From an uncultured Syntrophobacterales bacterium (GTDB lineage Bacteria > Desulfobacterota > Syntrophia > Syntrophales > UBA5619): a DNA stretch of 64,000 nucleotides. Below the pieces are notes generated by a model, which was given only the letters and a program-made list of their open reading frames with translations, did not search any database and had not been told where the DNA came from. The position numbers and the translations under genes are program-made. Each line of letters opens with the position of its first letter. Within the stretch, counting starts at the first letter, position 1. The stretch spans positions 1-64,000 of the forward strand of contig CAIYSL010000015.1 of assembly GCA_903928915.1 (NCBI GenBank), in the 5' to 3' direction. Positions 8,021 to 17,416 of this stretch are shown here, one piece after another.

Positions 8021-9001
8021 CTATTGCGGTTTGAAACCGATGTCGCGCACGAGTTTCCCGTACTTGGCGTAGTCGTGCTTGATCAGATCCTCGAAATACT
8101 GTACCGACTCGTTGGCTACGACCATACCGGAGTTCACCATCTTCTCCACCGCCTCCGGCGCATTCATGGCGCGGTTGATCTCGGCGTTGAGCTTGACGGC
8201 AATATCCCGCGGGATACCGGCCGGGGCCACGAACCCGAACCAGCCGCCGGAATCGTAGCCCGGGACGAACTCGGCCGCAGAGGGCTTGTCGGGCCAGAAG
8301 GCGGCGCGCTTCTTGCTGGTGACGGCCAGCAGGTTGACCTTGCCCGAACGGATGGCGGGCAGCGCCCCGGCGACGCCGTCGAAGGCCATCATGACCTGCC
8401 CGCCCATCACGTCGGTCCCGATCTGCGCCGACCCCTTATAGGGGATGTAGTTGTAGGTAAACCCGGCCGTGAGACGCAGGTGCTCCATCGCCAGGTGCGG
8501 GAAGCCGCCTTCGCCGTTGGTGGCTACGGTCATCTTGCCGGGGTTCGCCTTGGCGTAGGCGATCATCTCGGGAAACGTCTTGAAGGGCGCTCCCGCGTGG
8601 GCGTAGATGACCAGGTAGTTCGTGGTAGTCAGCGCGATGGGCTGGAAGTCCTTGAGCGCGTCGTAGGGGACGTTCTTGCTCGTATGGGGCAGGACGCAGA
8701 GGTTCCCGCCCTGGCCGGCGCCGATGGTGTAGCCGTCGGGCGCCGCCTTTGCCACCACGCCCATCCCAAGCATCCCGCTCGCGCCGAGGCGGTTCTCCAC
8801 GATCACCGGCTGCCCCAGCCGCTCCGTCAGCTTCGGGCCGATCAGCCGCGATTGCGTATCCACCGTGTTCCCGGGCGGAAAGGGGACGATGATCTTGATC
8901 GGCTTGCTCGGGTACCCTTGGGCCCATGCCCCCGGCGTCCCCGCACCCATCGCGACAGCCAGCGCGGCGGCCACGAGAACCATGATGTTCCTTCGCTTCA
9001 T
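8021..9001 (-). CDS. tctC: TTT-family solute-binding protein (TctC/Bug), copy B
   Basis: This 326-residue Bug-type receptor begins with a signal peptide (MKRRNIMVLVAAALAVAMG, cleavage likely after WAQ) and continues with YPSKPIKIIVPFPPGNT and NRLGASGMLGMGV. The frame stays open upstream to 9088, but the ATG at 9001 has GGAGGG seven bases before it and places the signal peptide at the N-terminus. It is separated from copy A by 36 bases and from the upstream hydrolase gene by about 95. The pair looks like a tandem duplication that has since diverged, most in the C-terminal half. Confidence 0.92.
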   Translation of the reverse strand: MKRRNIMVLVAAALAVAMGAGTPGAWAQGYPSKPIKIIVPFPPGNTVDTQSRLIGPKLTERLGQPVIVENRLGASGMLGMGVVAKAAPDGYTIGAGQGGNLCVLPHTSKNVPYDALKDFQPIALTTTNYLVIYAHAGAPFKTFPEMIAYAKANPGKMTVATNGEGGFPHLAMEHLRLTAGFTYNYIPYKGSAQIGTDVMGGQVMMAFDGVAGALPAIRSGKVNLLAVTSKKRAAFWPDKPSAAEFVPGYDSGGWFGFVAPAGIPRDIAVKLNAEINRAMNAPEAVEKMVNSGMVVANESVQYFEDLIKHDYAKYGKLVRDIGFKPQ

Positions 9002-9095
9002 ATTCCCTCCTTTTTGCTCAGCTTCGGTTGAAGCGAAGACCGGCATCCGCCGATCCTTCGCGGGTTCGTGAAGCAGCCGCGTCCCCAAGCGCTCC

Positions 9096-10856
9096 TCATT
9101 TCGGCGGTATCACCGGCAGCAGCACGTAGGCGACCCGCGCTCCTCCGGCGTGGAGCGTCACCTTTCCGCCGAACACCTCTTTCGGCCGGTCGTCAGGATC
9201 GTTGTGGGTCATGCCGCCGGTCCCGCGGGTGGCGTAGTGAAACTTCTTGCCGAACTCGCTCACCTCGCCTTGGTACTCATAGTCCTTGCCCCGGATCGTC
9301 AGGGCTACCTCCCAACCAGCCGGCACAACGATGCAGGTCGGCACGAACTCCACGTCGCACTCGTAGACCTCGCCCGGCGTGAGCGGTTCGACGCGGTCGT
9401 GGGGATGATAGGGCCGCCAGGGCAAGCTCTTCTCCGGAACCATCGCGCGATGCGAGACGCGCAGCCATCCGTTGGCGATCGGGGTGTTCGGGTCGGTCGA
9501 ACCCATGAACGTCAGCTCCTTGCCCGCAGGATCGAAGACCCGGAGGATCAAAAACAGGTCGGCGTCGCGGGTGGCGGAGGAGACGAAGAGCTTCGCCGCC
9601 AAGGGACCGGTGATCTCCATCTCCTCCTCGAGCCTCGGCAGCCGGAAGGTGACGCCGTTGCCCAGCCCCTCGTAGGTGACCGTCCCTTCCTTCGCGACCG
9701 GATCCGGGCTGAGGGTAAGTCCCACCGGATCGAGATAGAATTTCGTCCAGCGGGTCCGTGCCAGGGGCCATTCGTTTTCGTACCTGAGAACGAACTTCTC
9801 GCCGGGATGGCGGATGTTGAGCATCACCCGCGGGGTCGCGTCCCAGCCGTTGGCGATCCCCTTGAGGAAATAATCGAAGAACCGCTTCTGCAGGTTCAGG
9901 CCATAGCCGCTGGAAAACAGGGACCAGTGGGAATCGCCGTGGGCCTCCAGCCATTTCTGTTTCGCCGGCGCCTCGATAAACCCGTTGAAGTTGCCCCGCG
10001 GATGGATCCCCTGACCTCCCCAGTTGGCGCAGGAGAGAAAGGGAACCGCGATCTTGCACAGATCGGCCGAGCGCTCGCGGTGCCACTGATCGTCCAGGGG
10101 ATGTTCCTTCTGCTCCTCGTATGCGTCGATCCGGTTTGCGGCCAGTTCCTCGTCGGATAGGGTGATGGGGCCGGCCACGGACTCGCCGGTGTTGGGGTTC
10201 TTCCTCGCCTTTTCGCCCCTCCCGTACTGGACGTTGACCACCTGGTGCTTGGCCCAGACCTCGGAGAACTGGCTCAGAATCCCGCCATGATAGGTCGAGT
10301 CGCGATAGCGGTCGTTCCCGCCCTCCCAGGGGATGATCGCGGCCAGGTGGGGGGGCTTCAATACCGCCACGTTCCACTGGTTCCGGCTGTAGTAGGAAAT
10401 CCCCAGCATGCCGACCTTGCCGCTGCTCCAGGGCTGGGTACCTGCCCATTCGATGCACCGATAGAGGTCCTGGAGCTCGCGGGGCGAATTGGGCTGCATG
10501 AACCCGGGCGACCAGCCGGCGCCACGCGAGTCGACGCGGATGACGATGTACCCGTGGGGGACCCACCGCTCCGGGTCGGTCACCTCCCAGTTCTGGTACT
10601 TGTTGGTGGAGCCCTCCAGGATCTCCGGGTGGTCGGCGACCATCTTCCCCCATTGGTGCGGGTATCCCTCCTGGTAGGCGAGCCCCTTGGCGTAAATCCC
10701 GTAGGTCAGAATTACCGGGTACCTTCCCTCCGCGACGGGCTGGAACATGTCCGCCCGGAGCACGATGCCGTCATCCATCTCGATGGGCTGCTGCCAGGTG
10801 ATGCGCATGCCGTCCCGGATCTCCGTGCGCGCCTTGACCTCCGGTGCCTGGTTCAT
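9096..10856 (-). CDS. CocE/NonD-family hydrolase, copy 1
   Basis: This 586-residue alpha/beta hydrolase is of the X-Pro dipeptidyl-peptidase/cocaine esterase type. An N-terminal hydrolase domain has the nucleophile motif GMLGISYYS (Ser near residue 160), and a C-terminal jelly-roll domain contains DLFLILRVFDPAGKELTFMG. The histidine is probably in AHGDSHWSLF. Where cocaine esterases have the triad aspartate after a tryptophan, this protein reads ANWGGQGIHPRGN, so the usual acid is not evident there. ATG 10856 is preceded by GGAGGAAGG; a GTG at 10877 overlaps no such site. No signal peptide is seen, suggesting cytoplasmic hydrolysis of an ester or amide imported by the neighbouring transporter. 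Confidence 0.85.
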   Translation of the reverse strand: MNQAPEVKARTEIRDGMRITWQQPIEMDDGIVLRADMFQPVAEGRYPVILTYGIYAKGLAYQEGYPHQWGKMVADHPEILEGSTNKYQNWEVTDPERWVPHGYIVIRVDSRGAGWSPGFMQPNSPRELQDLYRCIEWAGTQPWSSGKVGMLGISYYSRNQWNVAVLKPPHLAAIIPWEGGNDRYRDSTYHGGILSQFSEVWAKHQVVNVQYGRGEKARKNPNTGESVAGPITLSDEELAANRIDAYEEQKEHPLDDQWHRERSADLCKIAVPFLSCANWGGQGIHPRGNFNGFIEAPAKQKWLEAHGDSHWSLFSSGYGLNLQKRFFDYFLKGIANGWDATPRVMLNIRHPGEKFVLRYENEWPLARTRWTKFYLDPVGLTLSPDPVAKEGTVTYEGLGNGVTFRLPRLEEEMEITGPLAAKLFVSSATRDADLFLILRVFDPAGKELTFMGSTDPNTPIANGWLRVSHRAMVPEKSLPWRPYHPHDRVEPLTPGEVYECDVEFVPTCIVVPAGWEVALTIRGKDYEYQGEVSEFGKKFHYATRGTGGMTHNDPDDRPKEVFGGKVTLHAGGARVAYVLLPVIPPK

Positions 10857-10917
10857 GTGAATCCTTCCTCCGTTCACCGCCTGTCGTTGTGCATGAGCCG
10901 TTCGACGTCGACCGCCC

Positions 10918-12117
10918 CTAGCCTGCGGGAAACGTCAACTTCCGCTGGTCGATCTTGAAGACGTCGGCCAGCCAGTCGATCATCAGCTCCTGGCCGAGCG
11001 TGGGGTTGTCGTGCTGGCAATGCTCGGCGCCCGTCTCCTCGGCGTCGGTCAGCCGCAGGGTCACATCGACCCCCTTTGATCTGGCGTACTCGTACACGGT
11101 CTTGACCGCCTCCACGCCCAGCACGTCGTGGCCGCCATGGATCACCAGGTAGGGACAGCGCATAGAGTCGAGCACGCCTTCGAGCTTGAAGTCTCGGGCC
11201 AGGACCACCGCCTCGGCCATGGTCCTGGCGCCGATCACCCATTTCATGTGGCCGGCCAGGGGATGATCGTCGCCGCGGTCGGCCCAGCGTTTGGGGATGT
11301 CCCAGATCGCCCCGTGGGAGATGCAGGCCGCGAGCCTCTGCTCCCGGGACCCGGCCCGGGCCGAGTAGTAGCCCCCCATGCTCGACCCGCTCACGGCGAT
11401 CCGCGCGGCATCCACGTCGGAGCGCTTCTCCAGCCAGTCGATGCAGCGGCCGACCGGCACCTCGTAGTCGCAGCGCGTCACGATCTTCTGGCGGCGCAGG
11501 GCCCCGCCCTGCCCCGGCCCGTCCACGAGGAGCGCCGCGATCCCCCGCTGCACGGCCCCGTGGCCGGTCATGAACCAGAGCTCGTCCTTGAACGAATCGA
11601 GGCCGCCGAGGGAGATCAGCACCGGCTGACGGATGCCACCGCTTTTCGACTTGATGAAGTAGGCCGGCAGGGTCTTGCCGTCCTCGTAGGGGATCGCCAC
11701 TACCTCGCCCGGCGGGTCGAGATAGCGCAGCCACTTGCGGCTCGCCGCCTCGCAGCGGTCGAACGTGGGCAGGCGGCGGGAATCGTCCGGCGCCAGCCAG
11801 AATTCGGCCGACCGGAAACAGTCGGCGGCGCGCAGCCAGCAGTTCATGGCGGTGCGGATGTGGCCGGCCTGCTCGGCCTCGTCGCCGCGCCGGTCGTTGC
11901 GGTCCGCCACCCGCAGCCACTCCGCGTGCCAGCTGTCCAGATCGCCCGGTACCATCCGGCTGGCCGCCTGGAAGCATTCGCTCACGCTGCCGCCGCCCTC
12001 CTGCGTCTCGCCCAGGGCCCGCCGGAACTGGTAGGACAGGAAGAAATGGTCGGGCCACTGGTGCCAGCCGAAGGGCTCGTATCGCGGCGGGGTGCCTGAA
12101 GGGATAGATGGACTCAT
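10918..12117 (-). CDS. Alpha/beta hydrolase resembling 2,6-dihydroxypseudooxynicotine hydrolase
   Basis: This 399-residue protein has an alpha-helical N-terminal half (about residues 1-130, with FLSYQFRRALGE and MNCWLRAADCFRSAEFWL) and a C-terminal hydrolase domain. The nucleophile motif is GSSMGGYYSA, the acid probably in IHGGHDVLG and the histidine in GAEHCQHDN. This plan matches the FrsA/pseudooxynicotine-hydrolase group that cleaves C-C or ester bonds. AAGGAG precedes the ATG at 12117. It lies between the two CocE paralogues within the same operon; the frame runs open far upstream through the neighbouring gene, which is coincidental. Confidence 0.82.
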   Translation of the reverse strand: MSPSIPSGTPPRYEPFGWHQWPDHFFLSYQFRRALGETQEGGGSVSECFQAASRMVPGDLDSWHAEWLRVADRNDRRGDEAEQAGHIRTAMNCWLRAADCFRSAEFWLAPDDSRRLPTFDRCEAASRKWLRYLDPPGEVVAIPYEDGKTLPAYFIKSKSGGIRQPVLISLGGLDSFKDELWFMTGHGAVQRGIAALLVDGPGQGGALRRQKIVTRCDYEVPVGRCIDWLEKRSDVDAARIAVSGSSMGGYYSARAGSREQRLAACISHGAIWDIPKRWADRGDDHPLAGHMKWVIGARTMAEAVVLARDFKLEGVLDSMRCPYLVIHGGHDVLGVEAVKTVYEYARSKGVDVTLRLTDAEETGAEHCQHDNPTLGQELMIDWLADVFKIDQRKLTFPAG

Positions 12118-12140
12118 GGCATTCTCCTTTGCCCGTGGCC

Positions 12141-13886
12141 TCACGGCTTGGGCGGAATCACCGGCAGGAGCAGACGGGCCGGTCGGTCGGGCCCGCAATG
12201 CAGGGTCACCCTGCCGTTGAACAGCGCCGGCGGCCGGTCCGTTTCGTCGTCGTGCACGAAGGGGCCGCACCCCTTCATCGGGTTCTTCATATTGGACAGC
12301 GTCGCCGCTGCCCCCGCGTGCTCGTAATCCTTCCCCCGCACCGTGAGGGCAATCCGGTACCCCGGCGGGATGACGATCCCGGTCGGCCAGATCTCCACGT
12401 CGAGCTCGTACACCTCCCCCGGGGTGAGGGGCTCTTTCTCGTCGTGGCTGTGGTACGGCCGCTCGGGAAGCGAGCGTACCGGGTCGAGCTTCCGCTGCGA
12501 GGCGCGCAGCCACCCCTGGCCGATCGGCGTGTGCGGGTCGAGCGCCCCTTGGAACACGACCTCTTGCCCGGCTGCGTCGAAGACGCTGAGCACCGCGAAG
12601 ATGTCCGCATCGGCGGTGGATGAGGAGAGGAAGAGCTTGAGCGCCACGGGGCCGCAGATTTCGGTCTCGGTCCGGAGCGGCTCCGTGGAGAAGCTGACGC
12701 CGTCTCCCATCATCTCGTACGCCGCCGACCCGGTGGAGGCGACCGGCGCGGCTGCAAGCCGCATCCCCTCCGGGTCGAGGAAGAGGTTTGTCCAGACCGT
12801 ACGGGCAAGAGGCCATTCGTTTTCGTGGCGCAGGACGAACCGCTCGCCCGGGTGGCGCACCAGGAGCTGGACCCGGGGCTGCTTGTCCCAGCCGTTGTCG
12901 ATCCCTTTCAAAAAATGGTCGAGGAACCGCTTCTGGAGGTTCACCCCGTAGTCGGTGTAGAAGGGGGCCCAGTGCGAGCCGCCATGCACCTCGAGCCACT
13001 TCTGCCGCGACGCCGCGCCGACGAACCCCTCGTAATTGCCCCGCGGATGGAGTCCCTGCCCTCCCCAGTTGGCGCAGGACAGGAGTGGCACGGTCACCTT
13101 CGACAGGTCGGGCGTCCGCTCGCGGTAGTAGTCGGAGTCGAGCGGGCGGGCCAGCACCTCGGCCCACATGTCCTCGCGGTTTTCCGCGAGCTCCTCTTCG
13201 GTCAGCGTCTCGGGCCCGCAGGCGAGCTCGCCGGTGACGGGGTGCCTCCGGCCCCGTTCGCCCACACCGTGCTGAACCGTTTTTACCTGCATGTCCTGCC
13301 AGTTCTTCCGGAAGGTGCAGGCGATCCCGCCGTGGCGGTTGGAATCGCGGTAGGCATCGGCCCAGCCTTCCCAGACGCAGATCGCCGCAAGATGGGGCGG
13401 CTGCGACGCCGCGGCGCGCCACTGGTTGCTGGCATAGTAGGAGATCCCGTTCATCCCCACCTTGCCGGTGCACCAGGGCTGAACCGCTGCCCATTCGATA
13501 CACAGATGGATGTCGCGGGTCTCGCGGCCGTCGTTATGCCGGAGAAAGCCCGGCGAGCGCCCGGCGCCGCGCGAATCGACGCGGATGCAGACGTAGCCGT
13601 CGGGCACCCACTTCTCCGGGTCTACCACCTCCCAGTTCGCGTAGTTGCTCGTCGTCCCCGCCACCACGTCGGGATTCTCCCGGGCCATGATCTCCCAGGC
13701 GGTCTTGTACCCCTCCTGGAACGCGACCCCCTTGCCGTAGGGACCGTACGTGAGGATGGCGGGATACTTCCCCGCGGCGAGCGGGCGGAATATGTCGGCC
13801 CGGAGCACCAGCCCGTCGTCCATCTCGATCGGCGTATCCCAATCGATCCTCATGCCGTCGCGGACTTCACTCTTCAATGGCAACAC
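12141..13886 (-). CDS. CocE/NonD-family hydrolase, copy 2
   Basis: This 581-residue paralogue of the hydrolase at 9096-10856 shares its layout: RDGMRIDWDTPIEMDDG at the N-terminus, nucleophile motif GMNGISYYASNQW, histidine region VHGGSHWAPF and jelly-roll C-terminal domain. It has the same ANWGGQGLHPRGN in place of the usual aspartate segment. The start is a GTG with GGAGG seven bases upstream; no better ATG exists. It is followed after 23 bases by the alpha/beta hydrolase. Two paralogues bracketing a third hydrolase suggests stepwise breakdown of one compound, or related esters; substrate unknown. Confidence 0.85.
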   Translation of the reverse strand: MLPLKSEVRDGMRIDWDTPIEMDDGLVLRADIFRPLAAGKYPAILTYGPYGKGVAFQEGYKTAWEIMARENPDVVAGTTSNYANWEVVDPEKWVPDGYVCIRVDSRGAGRSPGFLRHNDGRETRDIHLCIEWAAVQPWCTGKVGMNGISYYASNQWRAAASQPPHLAAICVWEGWADAYRDSNRHGGIACTFRKNWQDMQVKTVQHGVGERGRRHPVTGELACGPETLTEEELAENREDMWAEVLARPLDSDYYRERTPDLSKVTVPLLSCANWGGQGLHPRGNYEGFVGAASRQKWLEVHGGSHWAPFYTDYGVNLQKRFLDHFLKGIDNGWDKQPRVQLLVRHPGERFVLRHENEWPLARTVWTNLFLDPEGMRLAAAPVASTGSAAYEMMGDGVSFSTEPLRTETEICGPVALKLFLSSSTADADIFAVLSVFDAAGQEVVFQGALDPHTPIGQGWLRASQRKLDPVRSLPERPYHSHDEKEPLTPGEVYELDVEIWPTGIVIPPGYRIALTVRGKDYEHAGAAATLSNMKNPMKGCGPFVHDDETDRPPALFNGRVTLHCGPDRPARLLLPVIPPKP

Positions 13887-13926
13887 CGTGCAACCTCCTC
13901 CCTCTTGATTCTTCCGCGCGTACCGG

Positions 13927-15435
13927 TCAATCCTCGACGAAAACCTCTTCGCGTTTCCGGCGGATGGCCGGCGCCAGCACGATCACCAGCAGGACAAGCG
14001 CGGCAACCAGAAACCCGGCGCTGATCGGCTTGGTAAAAAAAATCGACGGATCGCCCCGCGAGATCATCAGCGCCCGCCGCAGGTTTTCCTCCAGCATCGG
14101 CCCGAGCACCATGCCCAGGATCAAGGGCGCCGGCTCGCACTCAAGCTTGGAAAAGACGATCCCGACGATTCCGAAGGCGGCCATCAAGAGGACGTCGAAG
14201 GGGCTGTTCGACACGCCGAAGATCCCGATGGCCATGAACACGAGGATCGACGGGTACAGGAAACGGTACGGCACGGTCAGGAGCTTGACCCACATGCCGA
14301 TCAAGGGCAGATTGAGGATGACCAGCATCAGGTTCCCGATCCACATCGAGGCGACCAGGCCCCAGAACAGCTGGGGCATCTCCTTCATCACCTGCGGTCC
14401 CGGGGCGATGCCCTGGATCATCAGCGCCCCGATCATCAGCGCCATCACCACGTTGGAGGGGATCCCCAGGGTGAGCATCGGGATGAACGAGGCCTGCGCC
14501 GCGGCGTTGTTGGCCGCCTCCGGCGCCGCCACCCCCTCGATCGCACCCGTGCCGAACTCGTGGCCGTGGCGGGACACCTTCTTCTCCAGGGCATAGGCGC
14601 CGAAGGAGGCCAAGATCCCGCCGCCGCCGGGCAGGATTCCCAACGCCGTGCCGAAGGCCGTCCCCCGCAGAATGGGCGGCCACATCCGCCGGAAATCCTC
14701 CCGCGACGGTATCAGCCGCATGTCCTTGTCGGTGAACACCTCGCGCGAACCCTTGAGCTCGAGGTTCGCGATGATCTCGGAGATGCCGAACACGCCCATC
14801 GTCAACCCGATGAACCCGATCCCGTCGACGAGTTCCATGATGCCGAAGGTAAAGCGGTGGACGCCCGAGTTGGCGTCCATACCGACCATCCCGATCAGGA
14901 GCCCCACGAGCACCATGGCGATCGCCTTGAGGAGCGACCCGTGCGCCAGGACCGTGGCCCCCACCAGGCCGAACACGATCAGCGAAAAATACTCGGCAGG
15001 CCCGAACTTCAGCGCCAATTCGGCCAAGGGCGGGGCAAACATCGCCAGGGCCACCGTGCCCACGCAGCCGGCGAAGAAGGAGCCGATGGCCGACACGGCC
15101 AGCGCCGGACCCGCCCGCCCCTGGCGGGCCATCTGGTACCCGTCCAGGCAGGTGACGACCGACGCCGCCTCTCCGGGGATGTTCACCAGGATCGACGTGG
15201 TAGATCCGCCGTACTGGGCCCCGTAATAGATACCCGCCAGCATGATCATCGCCGTGGTGGGAGACAGGCCGAAGGTTACCGGCAGGAGCATCGCGATCGT
15301 CGGGATCGAACCGATACCCGGCAGGACGCCGATCAGTGTCCCGAGCAGAACGCCCATCAGGCAGTACAGAATGTGTTCCAAGCGGAAGGCAACGCTGAAC
15401 CCGAGCGCGAGGTTGTCCAGAAACTGCATCTCCAT
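13927..15435 (-). CDS. tctA: TTT-family large permease TctA
   Basis: This 502-residue protein is the 11-12 helix membrane subunit of a tripartite tricarboxylate transporter. The TctA signature lies in GTLIGVLPGIGSIPTIAMLL and [20 protein letters not shown] in the first 110 residues, and a second copy in ALGILPGGGGILASFGAYALE and TLGIPSNVVMALMIGA, reflecting the internal duplication of the family. It is 10 bases downstream of tctB and 40 upstream of the CocE gene, so transporter and hydrolases are expressed together. Confidence 0.93.
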   Translation of the reverse strand: MEMQFLDNLALGFSVAFRLEHILYCLMGVLLGTLIGVLPGIGSIPTIAMLLPVTFGLSPTTAMIMLAGIYYGAQYGGSTTSILVNIPGEAASVVTCLDGYQMARQGRAGPALAVSAIGSFFAGCVGTVALAMFAPPLAELALKFGPAEYFSLIVFGLVGATVLAHGSLLKAIAMVLVGLLIGMVGMDANSGVHRFTFGIMELVDGIGFIGLTMGVFGISEIIANLELKGSREVFTDKDMRLIPSREDFRRMWPPILRGTAFGTALGILPGGGGILASFGAYALEKKVSRHGHEFGTGAIEGVAAPEAANNAAAQASFIPMLTLGIPSNVVMALMIGALMIQGIAPGPQVMKEMPQLFWGLVASMWIGNLMLVILNLPLIGMWVKLLTVPYRFLYPSILVFMAIGIFGVSNSPFDVLLMAAFGIVGIVFSKLECEPAPLILGMVLGPMLEENLRRALMISRGDPSIFFTKPISAGFLVAALVLLVIVLAPAIRRKREEVFVED

Positions 15436-15445
15436 GGCGGGCTCC

Positions 15446-15898
15446 TTAGAGGAAGGCAGGCCAGAGGGGGAAGGGCTGGCCCAGGCCCTTCACGAACACC
15501 AGGACGGACAGAACGATCAGCGCGACGGCCAGCACCAGCGCCTCCCTCAGCTTGAACTCATGCCCGGCCACAGCCGAGACGACCACCAGGAGCGTCAGCG
15601 CCGCAACCAAACCCAGCGGCTTGAGCAGATAGCCGAACAGCAACAGCGCCACGGTCATGCACAGGATCAGCCGGAACGGAAACGCCGCTACGTTCTCTCC
15701 CCTGACCACCAGGGACTGGAAGAACACGACGGCGCCGATCAGGGCCAGGAGCCCCCCCACCATCATCGGGAAGTACGCCGGCCCCATCCGCGCGGCGCTC
15801 CCCAACTCGTAATTCCGGGCGCCGATCATGAAAAAAAGACCGATGCCGATGAACATCAGCCCCGCCCAGAGATTCTTGGGACTCTTGACCCTTACCAT
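15446..15898 (-). CDS. tctB: TTT-family small permease TctB
   Basis: This 150-residue membrane protein has four predicted helices (about 10-27, 40-62, 75-105 and 115-140), as expected for TctB, the poorly conserved small subunit. The segment GPAYFPMMVGGLLALIGAVV near residue 40 fits the family. It is the first gene of the minus-strand operon and reads into tctA. A second, divergent tctB starts at 17417. Confidence 0.88.
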   Translation of the reverse strand: MVRVKSPKNLWAGLMFIGIGLFFMIGARNYELGSAARMGPAYFPMMVGGLLALIGAVVFFQSLVVRGENVAAFPFRLILCMTVALLLFGYLLKPLGLVAALTLLVVVSAVAGHEFKLREALVLAVALIVLSVLVFVKGLGQPFPLWPAFL

Positions 15899-16250
15899 TT
15901 TCTTCCACCTCCCATTGCAGGCGCATCCTCCCCGCCGGGCTGGCGGGAGGGGTGGATCGCATGCGTCTCAGCACCGGGAGGGCTGCGACGCGATTCGGTT
16001 CGGCAGTGCGGTTCGGGTATGCATGCACGGTGAGGATGCACCGGGCTATGCTCGTTTGTCAAGGGCTTTGTCCCTGCCGTCCCGCATCTCCTTCTTTTCC
16101 TTGCCCTTCCTCCACCCGGCGCATCCGTCGCCGCAGCCGTGCGACGCGCGGCGTTCCGGCCGAGGGCCCGCGCCCCCCGCGGCGGGTCGCCCGGGACGTT
16201 CCTGTTGGCACTGCCGCCCCTATCAGCGGCAACCAGCTCCGAAAAAAAGG
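15899..16250. other. Intergenic region between the divergent TTT operons
   Basis: About 350 bases hold no credible gene; the open frames here are GC-driven. On the minus strand TTGACA at 16062-16057 could be the -35 element for tctB, but no good -10 box stands at the right distance. The stretch near 16014-16045 carries repeated GTGCAT and ATGCAT words around GGGTATGCATGC, which could be an operator. Confidence 0.4.
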
Positions 16251-16279
16251 TTGACATGCAACCCCGCCCTTCATATTGT
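16251..16279 (+). promoter_or_regulatory. Sigma-70-type promoter for tctC-tctB-tctA
   Basis: TTGACA at 16251-16256, a 17-base spacer and TATTGT at 16274-16279 lie about 130 bases before the tctC start, following an A-rich run (GAAAAAAAGG) that could act as an UP element. It would drive the plus-strand transporter operon. Confidence 0.65.
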
Positions 16280-16405
16280 CTGGCCGCAGGGTTCGGCCCT
16301 CCCGGCGGTTGGATCAAGCCACAACATGCCGTAATCGGCGGTTACCCCGCTCCCCGCGGGCAAGGCCCGGTCGTTCGAGCAGGATGAAATTTGGAGGACA
16401 CTGAG

Positions 16406-17386
16406 ATGCAGAGATCATACCCTATCGGAAAGCTGTTGTTCGCTTTGTTGCTCGCGGTTTCCCTGTTTTCTTTTGCGGGCATTGCCGATCTCCCGGCCCA
16501 GGATTTTCCCACAAAACCGATCAACCTGGTGATCCCCTCGGCGGCAGGGGGACAGGCTGACCTGATGGCCCGGCTTCTAACGCCGATGGCCCCGGAGGCG
16601 TTCGGCCAGCCGTTGGTCATCCAGGTCAGGCCGGGCGGCGGCGGCGCGGTCGGCGCGGAGCTGGTTTATCAGGCGAAACCGGATGGATACACCCTTGCCA
16701 TGGGAAAGGCCAACTGGAGCAGCATCCTGCCGGCGCTGGAAGGGCGGTCGCGGGGTCCGGAGGATATGGAGGCGGTTTGCCGGATCAATTCGGCGTATAC
16801 GATCTATTTTGTCCAGGCCTCCTCTCCATTCAACAAATTCAAAGATCTCATCGACTACGCCAAGGCCAACCCGGGCAAGTTGAGCTACGGCAACTCGGGT
16901 GTCTGGTCCCTGACGGACCTCGAATGGCGCTGGATTGAAATGAAGGCGGGAATCAAGACCCGCAACGTCAACCATGAAGGCGGCGGGGCGAGCATCCTGG
17001 CACTCCTGGGGGGACACATCCAGGTGGCCGCATTCTCGCCGGCTGCGGGACTGCCCCACGTAAAAGGAGGGAAATTACGGCCGCTGGCCTTCGCGGGACC
17101 GAAGCGCCATCCTGACCTGCCGAACATCCCCACGCTGATCGAAGAGGGGTATGACACGGGGCTGGACGGAAACTGGCAGGGCATTCTGGCGCCCAAGGGC
17201 ACCCCCCGGCCGGTGGTGGAAAAGCTCGCCCTTGGCTTCAAGAAGATCACGGAGAACAAGCAGGCGATTGAAGGGATGAAGAAGCTCGGCGAGGAGTTCG
17301 GCTACCTGGGCTCCGATGAGTTTGCCAAGTACTGGCGCAAGGATTTCCAAATCTACAAGGACATGGCCAAGATGTTCAAGAAATAG
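16406..17386 (+). CDS. tctC: TTT-family solute-binding protein (TctC/Bug), second system
   Basis: This 326-residue receptor has a signal peptide (KLLFALLLAVSLFSFAG, cleavage around residue 35) followed by FPTKPINLVIPSAAGGQADL, the TctC opening in a variant form: the usual PFPPG is replaced by PSAAGG. VRPGGGGAVGAELV is the second family motif. The ATG at 16406 has GGAGG eight bases before it. It is well diverged from the two copies at 6998-9001, so the two systems likely take different ligands. It leads the plus-strand operon. Confidence 0.9.
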   Translation: MQRSYPIGKLLFALLLAVSLFSFAGIADLPAQDFPTKPINLVIPSAAGGQADLMARLLTPMAPEAFGQPLVIQVRPGGGGAVGAELVYQAKPDGYTLAMGKANWSSILPALEGRSRGPEDMEAVCRINSAYTIYFVQASSPFNKFKDLIDYAKANPGKLSYGNSGVWSLTDLEWRWIEMKAGIKTRNVNHEGGGASILALLGGHIQVAAFSPAAGLPHVKGGKLRPLAFAGPKRHPDLPNIPTLIEEGYDTGLDGNWQGILAPKGTPRPVVEKLALGFKKITENKQAIEGMKKLGEEFGYLGSDEFAKYWRKDFQIYKDMAKMFKK

Positions 17387-17416
17387 TCCTCGACCCGCGG
17401 TGAGGGAGGGGGAAAC

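Noticed and set aside
10918-13503. 861-codon frame suggesting a fused hydrolase
   Set aside because: Only the last 399 codons are hydrolase-like; the rest is a shadow of the CocE gene, and ATG 12117 has its own ribosome site.
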